NCBI RefSeq assembly: GCF_947487805.1 | Contig: NZ_CANKXW010000007.1 | Span: 1-64,000 of the forward strand | Direction: 5' to 3' | Length of the DNA: 64,000 bases | From: an uncultured Tateyamaria sp. | GTDB lineage: Bacteria; Pseudomonadota; Alphaproteobacteria; Rhodobacterales; Rhodobacteraceae | Shown: piece after piece, positions 44,204-52,568 of the stretch | Layout: the number at the start of each line of letters is the position of its first letter | Numbering within the stretch: the first letter of the stretch is position 1 | Translations under genes and position numbers: made by a program | Notes under the pieces: model-generated | What the model was told of the DNA's origin: nothing | Database searches by the model: none | What the model saw: the letters and a program-made list of their open reading frames with translations, nothing else

Positions 44204-44748
44204 AGATCCTGATCGACGCAAATGTGCTCTATCCCACCGTCATGCGCGAGGTCGTGCTGGGGGTGGCAAAAACCGGGCTGTTCCAGCCGCTCTGGTCGCC
44301 GCGCATCCTCGAGGAATGGGCCCGCGCCGCGGCCAAGCTGGGCCCGGAGGGCGAGAGACAGGCCCGCGGCGAGATTGCCATGCTCGACATCGCATGGCCC
44401 GGCGCGTGCGTGCGGCATCCACCCGAGCTGGAACACAGGCTCTGGCTGCCCGATCCCGGCGACATCCACGTTCTGGCCGCCGCTATCCATGGCTCTGCCG
44501 ACGCTGTCATGACCGTGAATGCCAAGGATTTCCCGCGCAACATCCTGACCGAAGAGGGCCTGCACAGGGTCGATCCCGATGGATACCTGCAAGGCTGCGC
44601 CGAGGCGCACCCGGACCTGGTGGCCCCTGTCGCCCACGCGGTCCTCAACACCGCCCGCACGCTCTCGGGAGACGATTGGACGCTGCGCCGCCTGATGAAA
44701 AAGGCGCGCCTGCCGCGCTTCGGCAAGGCGGTCGAACGGCTGGGCTAG
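44200..44748 (+). CDS. PIN domain protein (RSP_2648 family)
   Basis: This 182-residue protein begins KILIDANVLYPTVMRE, with Asp6 as the first PIN catalytic acid; Glu and Asp residues (DIHVLAAAIHGSADAVMTVNAKDFP) supply the others. PIN domains are Mg-dependent ribonucleases, often VapC toxins, but here no antitoxin gene is found and the gene is coupled to an rRNA methyltransferase (ATGA). That context suggests RNA processing rather than a classical toxin-antitoxin pair. It overlaps the convergent M48 gene by four bases. Confidence 0.85.
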   Translation: MKILIDANVLYPTVMREVVLGVAKTGLFQPLWSPRILEEWARAAAKLGPEGERQARGEIAMLDIAWPGACVRHPPELEHRLWLPDPGDIHVLAAAIHGSADAVMTVNAKDFPRNILTEEGLHRVDPDGYLQGCAEAHPDLVAPVAHAVLNTARTLSGDDWTLRRLMKKARLPRFGKAVERLG

Positions 44749-45434
44749 CCCTCGACCTGCCACTTGGCGCGCAAGCTTTCCAATGCCTTGATCCGTTCGC
44801 CCGTCTTGGGATGACTCAGCAACCACGCAGGTGCGGCACCCGCATTGGACTGCGTCAGGCTCTCCAATTTTTCAAACAGCGAAATCTGCGGCCCGATGCC
44901 GATCCCTGCCTTGGTCAGCAGGGCCGCCGCATAGGCATCCGCCTCGTATTCATCGCCGCGTGACAGCCGCGCGGCCAAGAGCGTGGTCAACCCGTTGGCA
45001 ATCCACACACCCACACCCGGCAGGAACCGCGACAGCACCATGGCAAGGGCCGTGCGCAGCGCGTTCTGGCCCGAAAAATCGATCATCCGCCTGCGGCTGT
45101 GGCCCAGGGCCACATGGCCTAACTCGTGGGCAATCACGCTGGCCATCTCGGCCGCTGAAACGCTCCCCTGACGGAACTTGTTGTAAAACCCGCGGGTGAT
45201 GAAAATGCGCCCGTCCGGCGCGGCCAGCCCGTTCACTGGGTCGATCTCGTAGATGAACACCTTGATCCGGTCCAGATCCAGCGCACGCGCGAGCTGGTTG
45301 CACATCTCGCGCAGCATCGGATCGGCGAGTTCTGTTGATTTCTCGTCCAGCTCTCGTGCGGTGCGCCAAGCCGAAAAACGGTACATCGCAAGGCCATAGG
45401 CCAGCGCAAGAAGGATCGGCAGGACTTTTATCAT
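44745..45434 (-). CDS. M48 family metalloprotease (membrane-anchored)
   Basis: A 229-residue protein with an N-terminal membrane anchor (MIKVLPILLALAYGLAMYRF) and the zinc motif HELGH in SVIAHELGHVALGHSRRR, with a later EADAYAA as third-ligand segment. It resembles HtpX/Oma1-type peptidases that remove damaged membrane proteins. Upstream in-frame codons reach 45569 but only the region after 45434 fits the family, and ATG 45443 is an alternative. The start lacks a clear ribosome-binding site. Confidence 0.8.
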   Translation of the reverse strand: MIKVLPILLALAYGLAMYRFSAWRTARELDEKSTELADPMLREMCNQLARALDLDRIKVFIYEIDPVNGLAAPDGRIFITRGFYNKFRQGSVSAAEMASVIAHELGHVALGHSRRRMIDFSGQNALRTALAMVLSRFLPGVGVWIANGLTTLLAARLSRGDEYEADAYAAALLTKAGIGIGPQISLFEKLESLTQSNAGAAPAWLLSHPKTGERIKALESLRAKWQVEG

Positions 45435-45620
45435 GCCCTGCATATGGGGTGAATGGCGCAGTTTTTCCACCACCATCTGGCCACGGACTGTCCGGTTCTG
45501 GCGCCATACTCGCGTGCGAAGGCGTTTTCGCCTTGGAACTGCTGTGTTCGGGGTGTGGACCAAATACAAGGGGCGCCGGACCGGATCAGCGACGGGGCAG
45601 CAAAAGACCGCAATCCCCGT

Positions 45621-46808
45621 CTAGCGCGTCAGCGTCTTCATCCCCCGGCTCAACCCCTCCAGCGTCATGGGCACCATGGCCTCTGCGCCGAAAATCTCCT
45701 GGATCATGCCGATGGAGTGGGTGTAGCCCCAGTATTTCTCGGGCACCGGGTTGATCCACAGGTTGGACATCCACTGATCCCGCGCGCGCGCCAGCCAGAC
45801 CTGGCCCGCCTCCTGGTTCCAATGCTCATTGGCGCCGCCAGGATAGGCGATCTCGTAGGGCGACATGCTGGCGTCGCCCACAAAGATGCATTTGTAGTCC
45901 GGCCCATAGGTGCGCAGCACCTCGTGCGTTGGGGTCTGCGCGTCCCAGCGGCGGCGATTGTCGCGCCACACGCCCTCGTAGAGGCAGTTGTGGAAATAGA
46001 AGTGTTCCAGATGCTTGAACTCGGACTTGGCGGCCGAAAACAGCTCTTCCACGATCTTCACATGCGGATCCATGGACCCGCCGATATCGAGGAACAACAG
46101 CACCTTGACCGCATTGCGCCGTTCCGGCCGGGTCTTGACGTCCAGATACCCGTGTTCAGCTGTGGCGCGTATGGTGCCGTTCAGGTCCAGCTCTTCCGCG
46201 GCACCGTCGCGCGCCCAGCGGCGCAGGCGTTTCAACGCCACCTTGATGTTGCGCGTGCCCAACTCGACCGTGTCGTCCAGGTTCCTGAACTCGCGCTTGT
46301 CCCAGACCTTGACCGCGCGCTGATGACGGCTTTCCTTCTGGCCGATCCGCACCCCTTCGGGATTGTAACCATAGGCGCCAAAGGGCGAGGTGCCAGCGGT
46401 GCCAACCCACTTGTTGCCACCCTGATGGCGGCCTTTCTGTTCCTCAAGCCGTTTCTTGAGCGTGTCCATCAGCTTGTCAAAGCCACCTAACGCTTCGATT
46501 TCCTTGCGCTCTTCCTCGCTCAAATGCTTTTCGGCCAGCTTTTCCAGCCACTCCTGCGGAATGTCCACGGCCTCCATCACCTGCTCGATGCTGATCTGCT
46601 CCAACCCTTCGAAAGCGGCGGCAAAGGCGCGGTCGAATTTGTCGATGTTGCGCTCGTCCTTCACCATGCTGACCCGCGCTAGATAGTAGAACGCCTCGAC
46701 ATCATAGGTGGCCAGCCCCGCTTTCATTCCCTCCAGAAAGGCGAGGAACTCCCGCAGGGACACCGGCACGCCATTTTTGCGCAGGGCTTCAAAGAAGGGC
46801 AGGAACAT
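45621..46808 (-). CDS. VWA domain protein (CoxE-like)
   Basis: This 395-residue protein has a helical N-terminal half and a C-terminal von Willebrand A domain. The MIDAS start reads LLFLDIGGSMDPHV, so the DxSxS motif is DxGxS here, as in CoxE-type proteins. CoxE proteins work with MoxR-type ATPases as chaperones in metal-cofactor or complex assembly. The matching MoxR gene lies 3.3 kb away (50130-50969). A 56-residue membrane protein immediately upstream ends one base before its start, so the two are coupled. Confidence 0.85.
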   Translation of the reverse strand: MFLPFFEALRKNGVPVSLREFLAFLEGMKAGLATYDVEAFYYLARVSMVKDERNIDKFDRAFAAAFEGLEQISIEQVMEAVDIPQEWLEKLAEKHLSEEERKEIEALGGFDKLMDTLKKRLEEQKGRHQGGNKWVGTAGTSPFGAYGYNPEGVRIGQKESRHQRAVKVWDKREFRNLDDTVELGTRNIKVALKRLRRWARDGAAEELDLNGTIRATAEHGYLDVKTRPERRNAVKVLLFLDIGGSMDPHVKIVEELFSAAKSEFKHLEHFYFHNCLYEGVWRDNRRRWDAQTPTHEVLRTYGPDYKCIFVGDASMSPYEIAYPGGANEHWNQEAGQVWLARARDQWMSNLWINPVPEKYWGYTHSIGMIQEIFGAEAMVPMTLEGLSRGMKTLTR

Positions 46809-46809
46809 C

Positions 46810-46980
46810 TCAGCCCCGCAAGCTCCGGTCGAGCAGCACTGTGGCAATCAGCCCCACCACCACAAAGGCCAGTGCGTAGCCCGCAGCATATTGCGCCATG
46901 TCCAGACGGTTTCCACCGCGTTTGCGTGCCGTGTATCCGCCGATCAGCGCTCCGGTCAGAGCCGCCACAAGAACGATCAT
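46810..46980 (-). CDS. Small membrane protein upstream of the VWA gene
   Basis: A 56-residue ORF, ATG at 46980 to TGA at 46810 on the minus strand, encodes MIVLVAALTGALIGGYTARK and continues to a second helix (AGYALAFVVVGLIATVLL) with a charged Arg-rich loop between. Two membrane segments are predicted. AAGG lies before the start, and its stop overlaps the VWA start region (TGAGATG), which argues for real translation. Too short for most gene finders. Function unknown. Confidence 0.65.
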   Translation of the reverse strand: MIVLVAALTGALIGGYTARKRGGNRLDMAQYAAGYALAFVVVGLIATVLLDRSLRG

Positions 46981-47015
46981 ATTACCTTGCCTTTCAATCC
47001 CCTAAGGCGGCAAGT

Positions 47016-48383
47016 TCATCCGTTCAAAGGATTGAGGGAAGAGATTTCCCGCACCTTGGCCCGCACCGCCCAGTCAGGTCCGAATCCGTAGCGCGCCCAC
47101 CCAAGGCTGTCCACCCTGACGGTGCGTGCCTCTGCGGTGCGGCCCTGCAAATCCAGCGCCTCGGCGCGCAGCAAAAGCAGCGTCGACAAAAGGGCAGCGT
47201 TCTCGTTCTGCGCGGCCTGATCGATATGCGGCCCAAGGATCAACAGCGCCTTGTCGCCATCCCCGCGGGTGATCGCATAGGCGGCCAATTGCGTGGCCAC
47301 ATAGGCCCGGTGCAGTGTCGCCCCGCGTGTCGCGGCATAGTATTGGTCGGCGGCACGGAAATGGGTCTGCGCGGCCTTGGGGTCCGACGACAGCAGCAGG
47401 CGGCCATTGGCGTAATGTGCGAACGCACGCCGGTGATCCTGCCAGCCCATGGCCTGTGCGATGTCCAGCGCCCGTTCCGCCGCGGCACGGCGGGCGGCAT
47501 TGGTGGCACCGGGGCCAAGCGCGGTCTGCACGGCCTGGCTCCAGGCGCGGGGTGTGCGGGTGGCGTATTGCGCGGGCAGGTTCTCGCCACGCGGGTTGAT
47601 CGCGGCAAAGATGGACGGCAGGCGCTGTGCCACCTGGCCACGGGTCATGCCGGATTTGAGCTGTGGCGAATAATAGGCCCGCAGCATCATCATATCGAAC
47701 CCAGTCAGCACCGTGTGCACGTTGTCGTCGTTGAACACCGAGTCGGGCAGTCGGTAGAGGTCATTGAGCGGCCCCAGCGCCTGCGCCAGTTCCTCGTGCA
47801 GGCAGTCGCGCACTTCTTGCGGGCTTGCGTCATTGGGCAGGAAGATGGCGAGCTGCTTGCGCGTGCGCAGGTTGGTCCAGCTGGTGCGGGCGCTGCGGCG
47901 GTGGGCCTTGTATTCCGAAATCGTCGTGATGTTGGGCACCACGAAACAGGCGGCATGGGGCAGGGCGCGGCGGATCTGCGCGCGGCTCACCGCCTCGATC
48001 GTGATGTTGGCATTGCTGCTGGGCGCGGCCTCGTAGATGTCGATGCCCGCCTCGGTGCGCAACCGGTGCATGAGGCGGCGCAGGTCGGTGCCCAGCGATG
48101 CGGGCGGCGCACCGGTGACACGCACGGAAATGGGCCCCTCGAACCGGGTAAACACCGGCAGTTCACGGCCCGATTCTAGTTGAAAGCTCAGCTCGATGAA
48201 ATCGAGTGCGAGGTCATTGTTGGACCGGATCGGCACCGCAGGGCGCGGCGCGCCAAAGGTCTTCATCGGCGGCAGATCGCTGGACTGCGGCAGGGCGCGG
48301 GTCGGGGTGTCGCCGGGTGTGACGGGCACACAGGCATTGAGCAACAGAACAAACGGCAAAACAAAACGACGCATGGTACTCAT
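47016..48383 (-). CDS. DUF2927 lipoprotein
   Basis: A 455-residue protein with a lipoprotein signal peptide (FVLLLNAC, Cys18 with the first ATG). The central part (about 90-330) carries the DUF2927 segments (DFIELSFQLESG, VPNITTISEY, DCLHEELAQALGPLNDLYRLPDSVFNDDNVHTVLT), a family with a HExxx-like site (CLHEELAQ), and the C-terminal third is Ala-rich TPR-like. Function unknown. The start overlaps the upstream GNAT gene (ATGA at 48383), and ATG 48374 is the alternative. Confidence 0.78.
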   Translation of the reverse strand: MSTMRRFVLPFVLLLNACVPVTPGDTPTRALPQSSDLPPMKTFGAPRPAVPIRSNNDLALDFIELSFQLESGRELPVFTRFEGPISVRVTGAPPASLGTDLRRLMHRLRTEAGIDIYEAAPSSNANITIEAVSRAQIRRALPHAACFVVPNITTISEYKAHRRSARTSWTNLRTRKQLAIFLPNDASPQEVRDCLHEELAQALGPLNDLYRLPDSVFNDDNVHTVLTGFDMMMLRAYYSPQLKSGMTRGQVAQRLPSIFAAINPRGENLPAQYATRTPRAWSQAVQTALGPGATNAARRAAAERALDIAQAMGWQDHRRAFAHYANGRLLLSSDPKAAQTHFRAADQYYAATRGATLHRAYVATQLAAYAITRGDGDKALLILGPHIDQAAQNENAALLSTLLLLRAEALDLQGRTAEARTVRVDSLGWARYGFGPDWAVRAKVREISSLNPLNG

Positions 48384-48835
48384 CCCCGTTCATACTTGAT
48401 GAAGGGGGTCACGGTCCCGATGCGGTCATAAAGCTTGCGCGCTTCGCTGTTGAAGTCCTGGGTCAGCCAATAGACCGACGGCGCACCGACGGCGTCTGCC
48501 GCGGCATAGACCGCCTCGATCAGTTTGCGCCCAATGCCGCGACCGCGCACCGACGGATCGGCATAGAGGTCCTGCAAATAGCAGACATTCTCCACCCGCC
48601 AGCCATGGCGATGAAACAGAAAGTGGGTCAGGCCAACCAGCTTGCCACCGGTCTCGGCGACCAGGCCGTTATAGTCGTGGGGGTCCGTACCAAGCAGGCG
48701 CTCGAAGTAGGTATCAAAGACCTCTTTCGGACGGGATGTCTGATAAAATGCGAGATACGCCGCCCACAGATCGTCCCACTGCGGACGATCCGACAAAGTC
48801 AAAGGGCGCACAATAAGTGCGTCTGAACCGGTCAT
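48380..48835 (-). CDS. GNAT family N-acetyltransferase
   Basis: This 151-residue enzyme has the acetyl-CoA loop RGRGIGRKLIEAV after LQDLYADPSVR, and a C-terminal YWLTQDFNSEARKLYDRIG segment typical of GNAT proteins that acylate small amines or protein N-termini. ATG 48835 follows AGGCAGGCAG. It is translationally coupled to the DUF2927 lipoprotein gene, but no functional link is evident. The substrate is unknown. Confidence 0.82.
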   Translation of the reverse strand: MTGSDALIVRPLTLSDRPQWDDLWAAYLAFYQTSRPKEVFDTYFERLLGTDPHDYNGLVAETGGKLVGLTHFLFHRHGWRVENVCYLQDLYADPSVRGRGIGRKLIEAVYAAADAVGAPSVYWLTQDFNSEARKLYDRIGTVTPFIKYERG

Positions 48836-49073
48836 AAATACTGCCTGCCTGCCTTTTAGCATATTGGATGCGGGTGTTTTCACCTCTCATCACGGTCAAG
48901 GTATGGAGCATTTCAGGCAAAAGAAAGACATTTTATCCACAGCTTGGCCTACGCAAGGCGTCTTGGCCGCAATTGTGGCACAAAAGACTCGACCGACATG
49001 GGTCATGTCGCGTTTCGACAAGCCTGTGTGCTGCCGAATGGTCAGATCGGCCCAAAAAAACAGGGAGATAGCA

Positions 49074-50129
49074 ATGAAGGCTGCCGTATTGGAAACCTAT
49101 TCGGGTCCGCTGCACGTGCGCGACGTACCTGACCCGGCCTGCCCGCCGGACGGGGCCATCGTTGCGGTCGAGGCTTGCGGCGTGTGCCGGTCCGATCACC
49201 ACGCCTGGGTCGGGTCGGATCCGGATGTGATCCTGCCGCATGTGATGGGCCACGAATTTGCAGGCACCGTGATCGAGGTGGGTCCCACATGCAGTCGCTT
49301 TGCAAAGGGCGACCGGGTGACCGCGCCTTTCATCCTTGGTTGCGGCCACTGCGCCGATTGCCGGGGCGGTCAGCCCACCATCTGCAACAGCCAGGCCGTG
49401 ATCGGTTTCTCTTTCTGGGGCAGCTTTGCCGAGGCCGTGGCGATCCCGTCGGCGGACTTCAACCTCGTGCCCTTGCCGGACAGTCTGGATGCTGTTTCCG
49501 CCGCTGGCATGGGGTGCCGGGTGACGACCGCGTGGCGCGCGCTGGTAGACCGGGCAGACCTGCGGCCAGGCGAGTGGCTCGCCGTGCACGGATGTGGCGG
49601 CGTCGGGCTGGCGGCCATCCTGATCGCGCGTGCCCTCGGCGCGCGGGTCGTGGGCGTGGACGTGAGCGATGGCGCCTTGCGACAGGCGCGCGCCTTTGGT
49701 GCCGAGGTGACGCTGACGGCCCAAGGCGGGCCGGACGCGGTGGCAGAGCAGGTGCGGGCAGCCACGGGTGGCGGCGCGCATGTGTCGCTGGACGCACTGG
49801 GCATTGCCGCAACCTTTGCCGCCAGCCTTGCTGGCTTGCGCAAACTGGGGCGGCATGTGCAGGTCGGCATGCCGGTCGGGGCCCATGCCACCGTGGATCT
49901 GCCGCTGCTGGATCTGGTCTATGTGCGGCAGTTGACATTGATGGGCATGCGCGGGCTGGGGGCGGCGGACTTTCAGCCACTGATGAACATGATCGCAGGC
50001 GGCCGCTTTGATCCATCCGTTCTGGTGACCACGCGCATCCAGCTGTCGCAGGCCGAGGCCGCGTTGCGCGCAATGGACAGCGGCGCGCAGCCCCCCGGGG
50101 TCACCGTGATCGACCGTCTGGACGCGTGA
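49074..50129 (+). CDS. Zinc-dependent alcohol dehydrogenase family protein
   Basis: This 351-residue medium-chain dehydrogenase has catalytic zinc ligands in ACGVCRSDHHAW and GHEFAGTV, structural cysteines in CGHCADCRGGQPTIC, and an NAD(P)-binding GCGGVGLAAI. A very long in-frame N-terminal extension exists, but AGGGAG seven bases before ATG 49074 and the family start MKAAVLETYSGP fix the start. It is convergent with MoxR (zero-base gap) and interrupts the VWA/MoxR neighbourhood. The alcohol substrate is unknown. Confidence 0.9.
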   Translation: MKAAVLETYSGPLHVRDVPDPACPPDGAIVAVEACGVCRSDHHAWVGSDPDVILPHVMGHEFAGTVIEVGPTCSRFAKGDRVTAPFILGCGHCADCRGGQPTICNSQAVIGFSFWGSFAEAVAIPSADFNLVPLPDSLDAVSAAGMGCRVTTAWRALVDRADLRPGEWLAVHGCGGVGLAAILIARALGARVVGVDVSDGALRQARAFGAEVTLTAQGGPDAVAEQVRAATGGGAHVSLDALGIAATFAASLAGLRKLGRHVQVGMPVGAHATVDLPLLDLVYVRQLTLMGMRGLGAADFQPLMNMIAGGRFDPSVLVTTRIQLSQAEAALRAMDSGAQPPGVTVIDRLDA

Positions 50130-50969
50130 TCAGCGCTGGCTGCGCGCCATGAAGGCCAGCCGTTCGAACAGGTGCACGTCCTGTTCGTTCTTGAGCAGCG
50201 CGCCGTGCAGCTTGGGCAGGGCGGTGGCACCGCCCGCTTTGAGATCCTCGGCGCTCATGTCCTCGGCCAGCAGGAGCTTGAGCCAGTCGAGCACTTCGGA
50301 GGTCGAGGGCTTTTTCTTGAGCCCCTGTTGATCGCGGATTTCAAAGAACTGGGTCAGCGCCGTGGTCAGCAGCGCGTCCTTGATGCCAGGATGGTGCACG
50401 GCCACGATCTGCTTCATCGTGTCCATGTCCGGAAAGCGGATGTAGTGAAAGAAACAGCGGCGCAGGAACGCGTCGGGCAGTTCCTTTTCGTTGTTCGACG
50501 TGATGATGACCACGGGGCGCTGGCGCGCCTGGATCGTGGCGCCGGTCTCGTAGACAAAGAACTCCATCTTATCAAGTTCTTGCAAGAGATCGTTGGGAAA
50601 TTCGATGTCGGCCTTGTCGATCTCGTCGATCAGCAACACGACCTTTTCATCGGCCTCGAACGCCTCCCAGAGCTTTCCCTTTTTGATGTAGTTTGCAACA
50701 TCGTGCACACGGTCCTCGCCCAGCTGGCTATCGCGCAACCGGCTGACGGCGTCGTATTCGTAAAGCCCCTGCTGGGCCCGCGTGGTCGATTTGATATTCC
50801 ATTCGATCAGGCGCAGATCCAGTGACCGGGCGACCTGCTTGGCCAGTTCTGTCTTGCCTGTGCCGGGCTCGCCCTTGACCAGCAGGGGCCGCTCCAGTGT
50901 GACGGCGGCATTGACCGCGATGGTCAGGTCGTCGGTCGCGACATAGGCGTCTGTGCCCTGGAATTTCAT
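50130..50969 (-). CDS. MoxR-family AAA+ ATPase
   Basis: This 279-residue AAA+ protein has Walker A GEPGTGKT (residues 33-40), Walker B LLIDEIDKAD and sensor segments (ITSNNEKELPDAFLRRC). MoxR ATPases cooperate with VWA-domain proteins to load metals or assemble complexes. The likely partner is the CoxE-like VWA gene at 45621-46808, but these two are separated here by M48, PIN-side and other genes on both strands, whereas related genomes often keep MoxR and VWA genes adjacent. Confidence 0.92.
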   Translation of the reverse strand: MKFQGTDAYVATDDLTIAVNAAVTLERPLLVKGEPGTGKTELAKQVARSLDLRLIEWNIKSTTRAQQGLYEYDAVSRLRDSQLGEDRVHDVANYIKKGKLWEAFEADEKVVLLIDEIDKADIEFPNDLLQELDKMEFFVYETGATIQARQRPVVIITSNNEKELPDAFLRRCFFHYIRFPDMDTMKQIVAVHHPGIKDALLTTALTQFFEIRDQQGLKKKPSTSEVLDWLKLLLAEDMSAEDLKAGGATALPKLHGALLKNEQDVHLFERLAFMARSQR

Positions 50970-51150
50970 GTGTCTTCATCCTGTTGCGGCAAATCGTTGA
51001 TCACGATGCTTTTAGCCAATCTGTGAGGGGAATGGGTAGTGACAATCCGGTGGCCCTCGGATAGACGCTGCGGCAGGGAGCTGATCCGGGCAATACGGAA
51101 ACCTTAGGGAACCATCTATGGCCAACATCAGTCGCATTGAGGGGAAGCAA

Positions 51151-51573
51151 ATGAAACAGGAAGTGTTCCTGCCGGATGATTATCGTCCCGCAGAAGACGA
51201 GCCGTTCATGAATGACCGGCAAGTCGAGTATTTTCGCCGCAAACTGCTGAACTGGAAGTCGGAGTTGCTGGCGGGCAGCCGCGACACCATCGAAGGGCTT
51301 CAGGACGGAACGCGCAACATCCCGGATGTCGCCGACCGTGCAAGCGAAGAAACCGACCGGGCGCTGGAGCTGCGCACGCGCGACCGCCAGCGCAAACTGG
51401 TGGCCAAGATCGATAGCGCGCTGCGCCGGATCGACGAGGGCGAGTACGGCTACTGCTCCGTGACGGGCGAGCCGATCTCGCTCAAACGGCTGGACGCGCG
51501 GCCCATCGCCACGATGAGCCTTGAGGCGCAAGAGCGTCACGAGCGCCGCGAGAAAGTCCACCGCGACGACTGA
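51151..51573 (+). CDS. dksA: DksA-family RNA polymerase regulator lacking zinc cysteines
   Basis: DksA binds the RNA polymerase secondary channel and, with ppGpp, adjusts promoters during starvation. This 140-residue protein has the coiled coil with the DxxDxA tip (PDVADRASEETDRA) and a C-terminal globular domain where the four zinc cysteines are reduced to one (YGYCSVTGEPI, Cys102), as in the Rhodobacter single-Cys DksA. ATG 51151 (MKQEVFLPDDYRP) follows AGGGGAAG and is the family start. An in-frame ATG 33 bases upstream lacks such support. Confidence 0.93.
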   Translation: MKQEVFLPDDYRPAEDEPFMNDRQVEYFRRKLLNWKSELLAGSRDTIEGLQDGTRNIPDVADRASEETDRALELRTRDRQRKLVAKIDSALRRIDEGEYGYCSVTGEPISLKRLDARPIATMSLEAQERHERREKVHRDD

Positions 51574-51599
51574 TCGTTAACACAGCGTACGCTGGGGTA

Positions 51600-51621
51600 T
51601 TTGGGGCGGCAGCGCCCCAAA
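51600..51621 (+). terminator. Hairpin after dksA
   Basis: TTTGGGGCG-GCAG-CGCCCCAAA is a perfect 9-bp stem, 26 bases after the dksA stop, followed by a short CCTTTT. A 12-base palindrome, CAGCGTACGCTG, lies at 51583-51594 just before it. Confidence 0.5.
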
Positions 51622-51642
51622 ACGCACCTTTTACCGCGCAAA

Positions 51643-51727
51643 CTGTACGTTTTTGCGCCGCCGGAAACGGGCCGTTTTCGGGCCGTTTCGGGAAAACGTA
51701 CAGATTCCTGCGAATACTGTACGTTTT
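51643..51727. repeat. Three copies of CTGTACGTTTT in 85 bases
   Basis: CTGTACGTTTT occurs at 51643-51653 (+), 51693-51703 (inverted) and 51717-51727 (+). The first two copies are part of a longer imperfect inverted repeat. They lie in the 449-base spacer between dksA and the small secreted protein gene, with no gene inside. The rest of the spacer is AT-richer toward its right end; I see no RNA gene in it. Confidence 0.55.
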
Positions 51728-52022
51728 CGCCACTGGCGCGCTTTCACGTTTCATTAACCCCGTGCCGCGCGTTAAGGTTTGATGGAACGCATTAACTCTC
51801 CGGTAAGGTTCTGTGTTTTGCGGGCGGATGGCGGGTTGAACACCGCCCTCGGTTTTCCCGCTCACGCATGGTCGCAGCGCAGAGACCGCCGACCGGTAGG
51901 ACGGATGTGAGTACAGCGAAGGTCGGCTTTGAGCCCAAAACGATGGATGCTGCGCATTGCGCAAATGGCCATTATACGATTGAACGGGGAAGTCTTACCA
52001 ACTTGCACCAGAAGGATTTCCA

Positions 52023-52388
52023 GTGAAAATCGTGAGAGCTTTAGCAAGCATATTGGTTTTAGCTGCCTCGGATTCCTCAGCACAGGATGTTCAGTGGAAG
52101 TTGGTTGATACCGGTGTCTTGAACCACCCGTCTCATGGCAAGGGTATTGAGATGCGCATACAACCTGATCCATTCCCAGAAGGTTTGTTTGGCGGTGACA
52201 ACTTGGATGATCTTTTGCTGGCGCTTTGCAATCACTATGCGCCGTCCGTCATTCCATTTGTGCAGCAGCAGACAGTTATCGAACAACCAGACTTTATTGC
52301 AGTACGCATAGTTTCAGGAGGAGCGGTTGGCCGATATGTTTTGGAAGCTTACGCGATTGCAGATGGGCGTTGTGGCGCTAACCTTTAA
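52023..52388 (+). CDS. Small secreted hypothetical protein, AT-rich gene
   Basis: A 121-residue protein with a GTG start, AAGGA upstream, a signal peptide (about 20 residues, SSAQ cleavage) and two cysteines (CNHY, RCGA). It has no domain I know. The G+C in the lines I counted is about half, clearly below neighbouring genes, which suggests recent acquisition. Confidence 0.65.
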   Translation: MKIVRALASILVLAASDSSAQDVQWKLVDTGVLNHPSHGKGIEMRIQPDPFPEGLFGGDNLDDLLLALCNHYAPSVIPFVQQQTVIEQPDFIAVRIVSGGAVGRYVLEAYAIADGRCGANL

Positions 52389-52568
52389 GCCAAGTTTCTT
52401 TTAAAGTGACCCTTCAATGTGGGAAGTGCGTATCGTTTTTCAGTGGAATCCAAAAGCTGCCATTGGCGCAGCCGCAGCGAAAGAGCGCTTCGTCCGCAAA
52501 CCAGCCATTCACATTCCATTCGAAACCGGCGCTGCCCGTCCAACGCCCGTCTGCGTGAACCGCCCGAC
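52389..52568. other. Intergenic stretch with possible gene fragment
   Basis: No intact gene is seen. On the minus strand an open stretch reads NVNGWFADEALFRCGCANGSFW, which does not have a plausible start of its own; it may be a decayed reading frame. Confidence 0.3.

Noticed and set aside
44200-44748. A VapBC toxin-antitoxin pair.
   Set aside because: No antitoxin ORF lies next to the PIN gene; the upstream gene is an rRNA methyltransferase.
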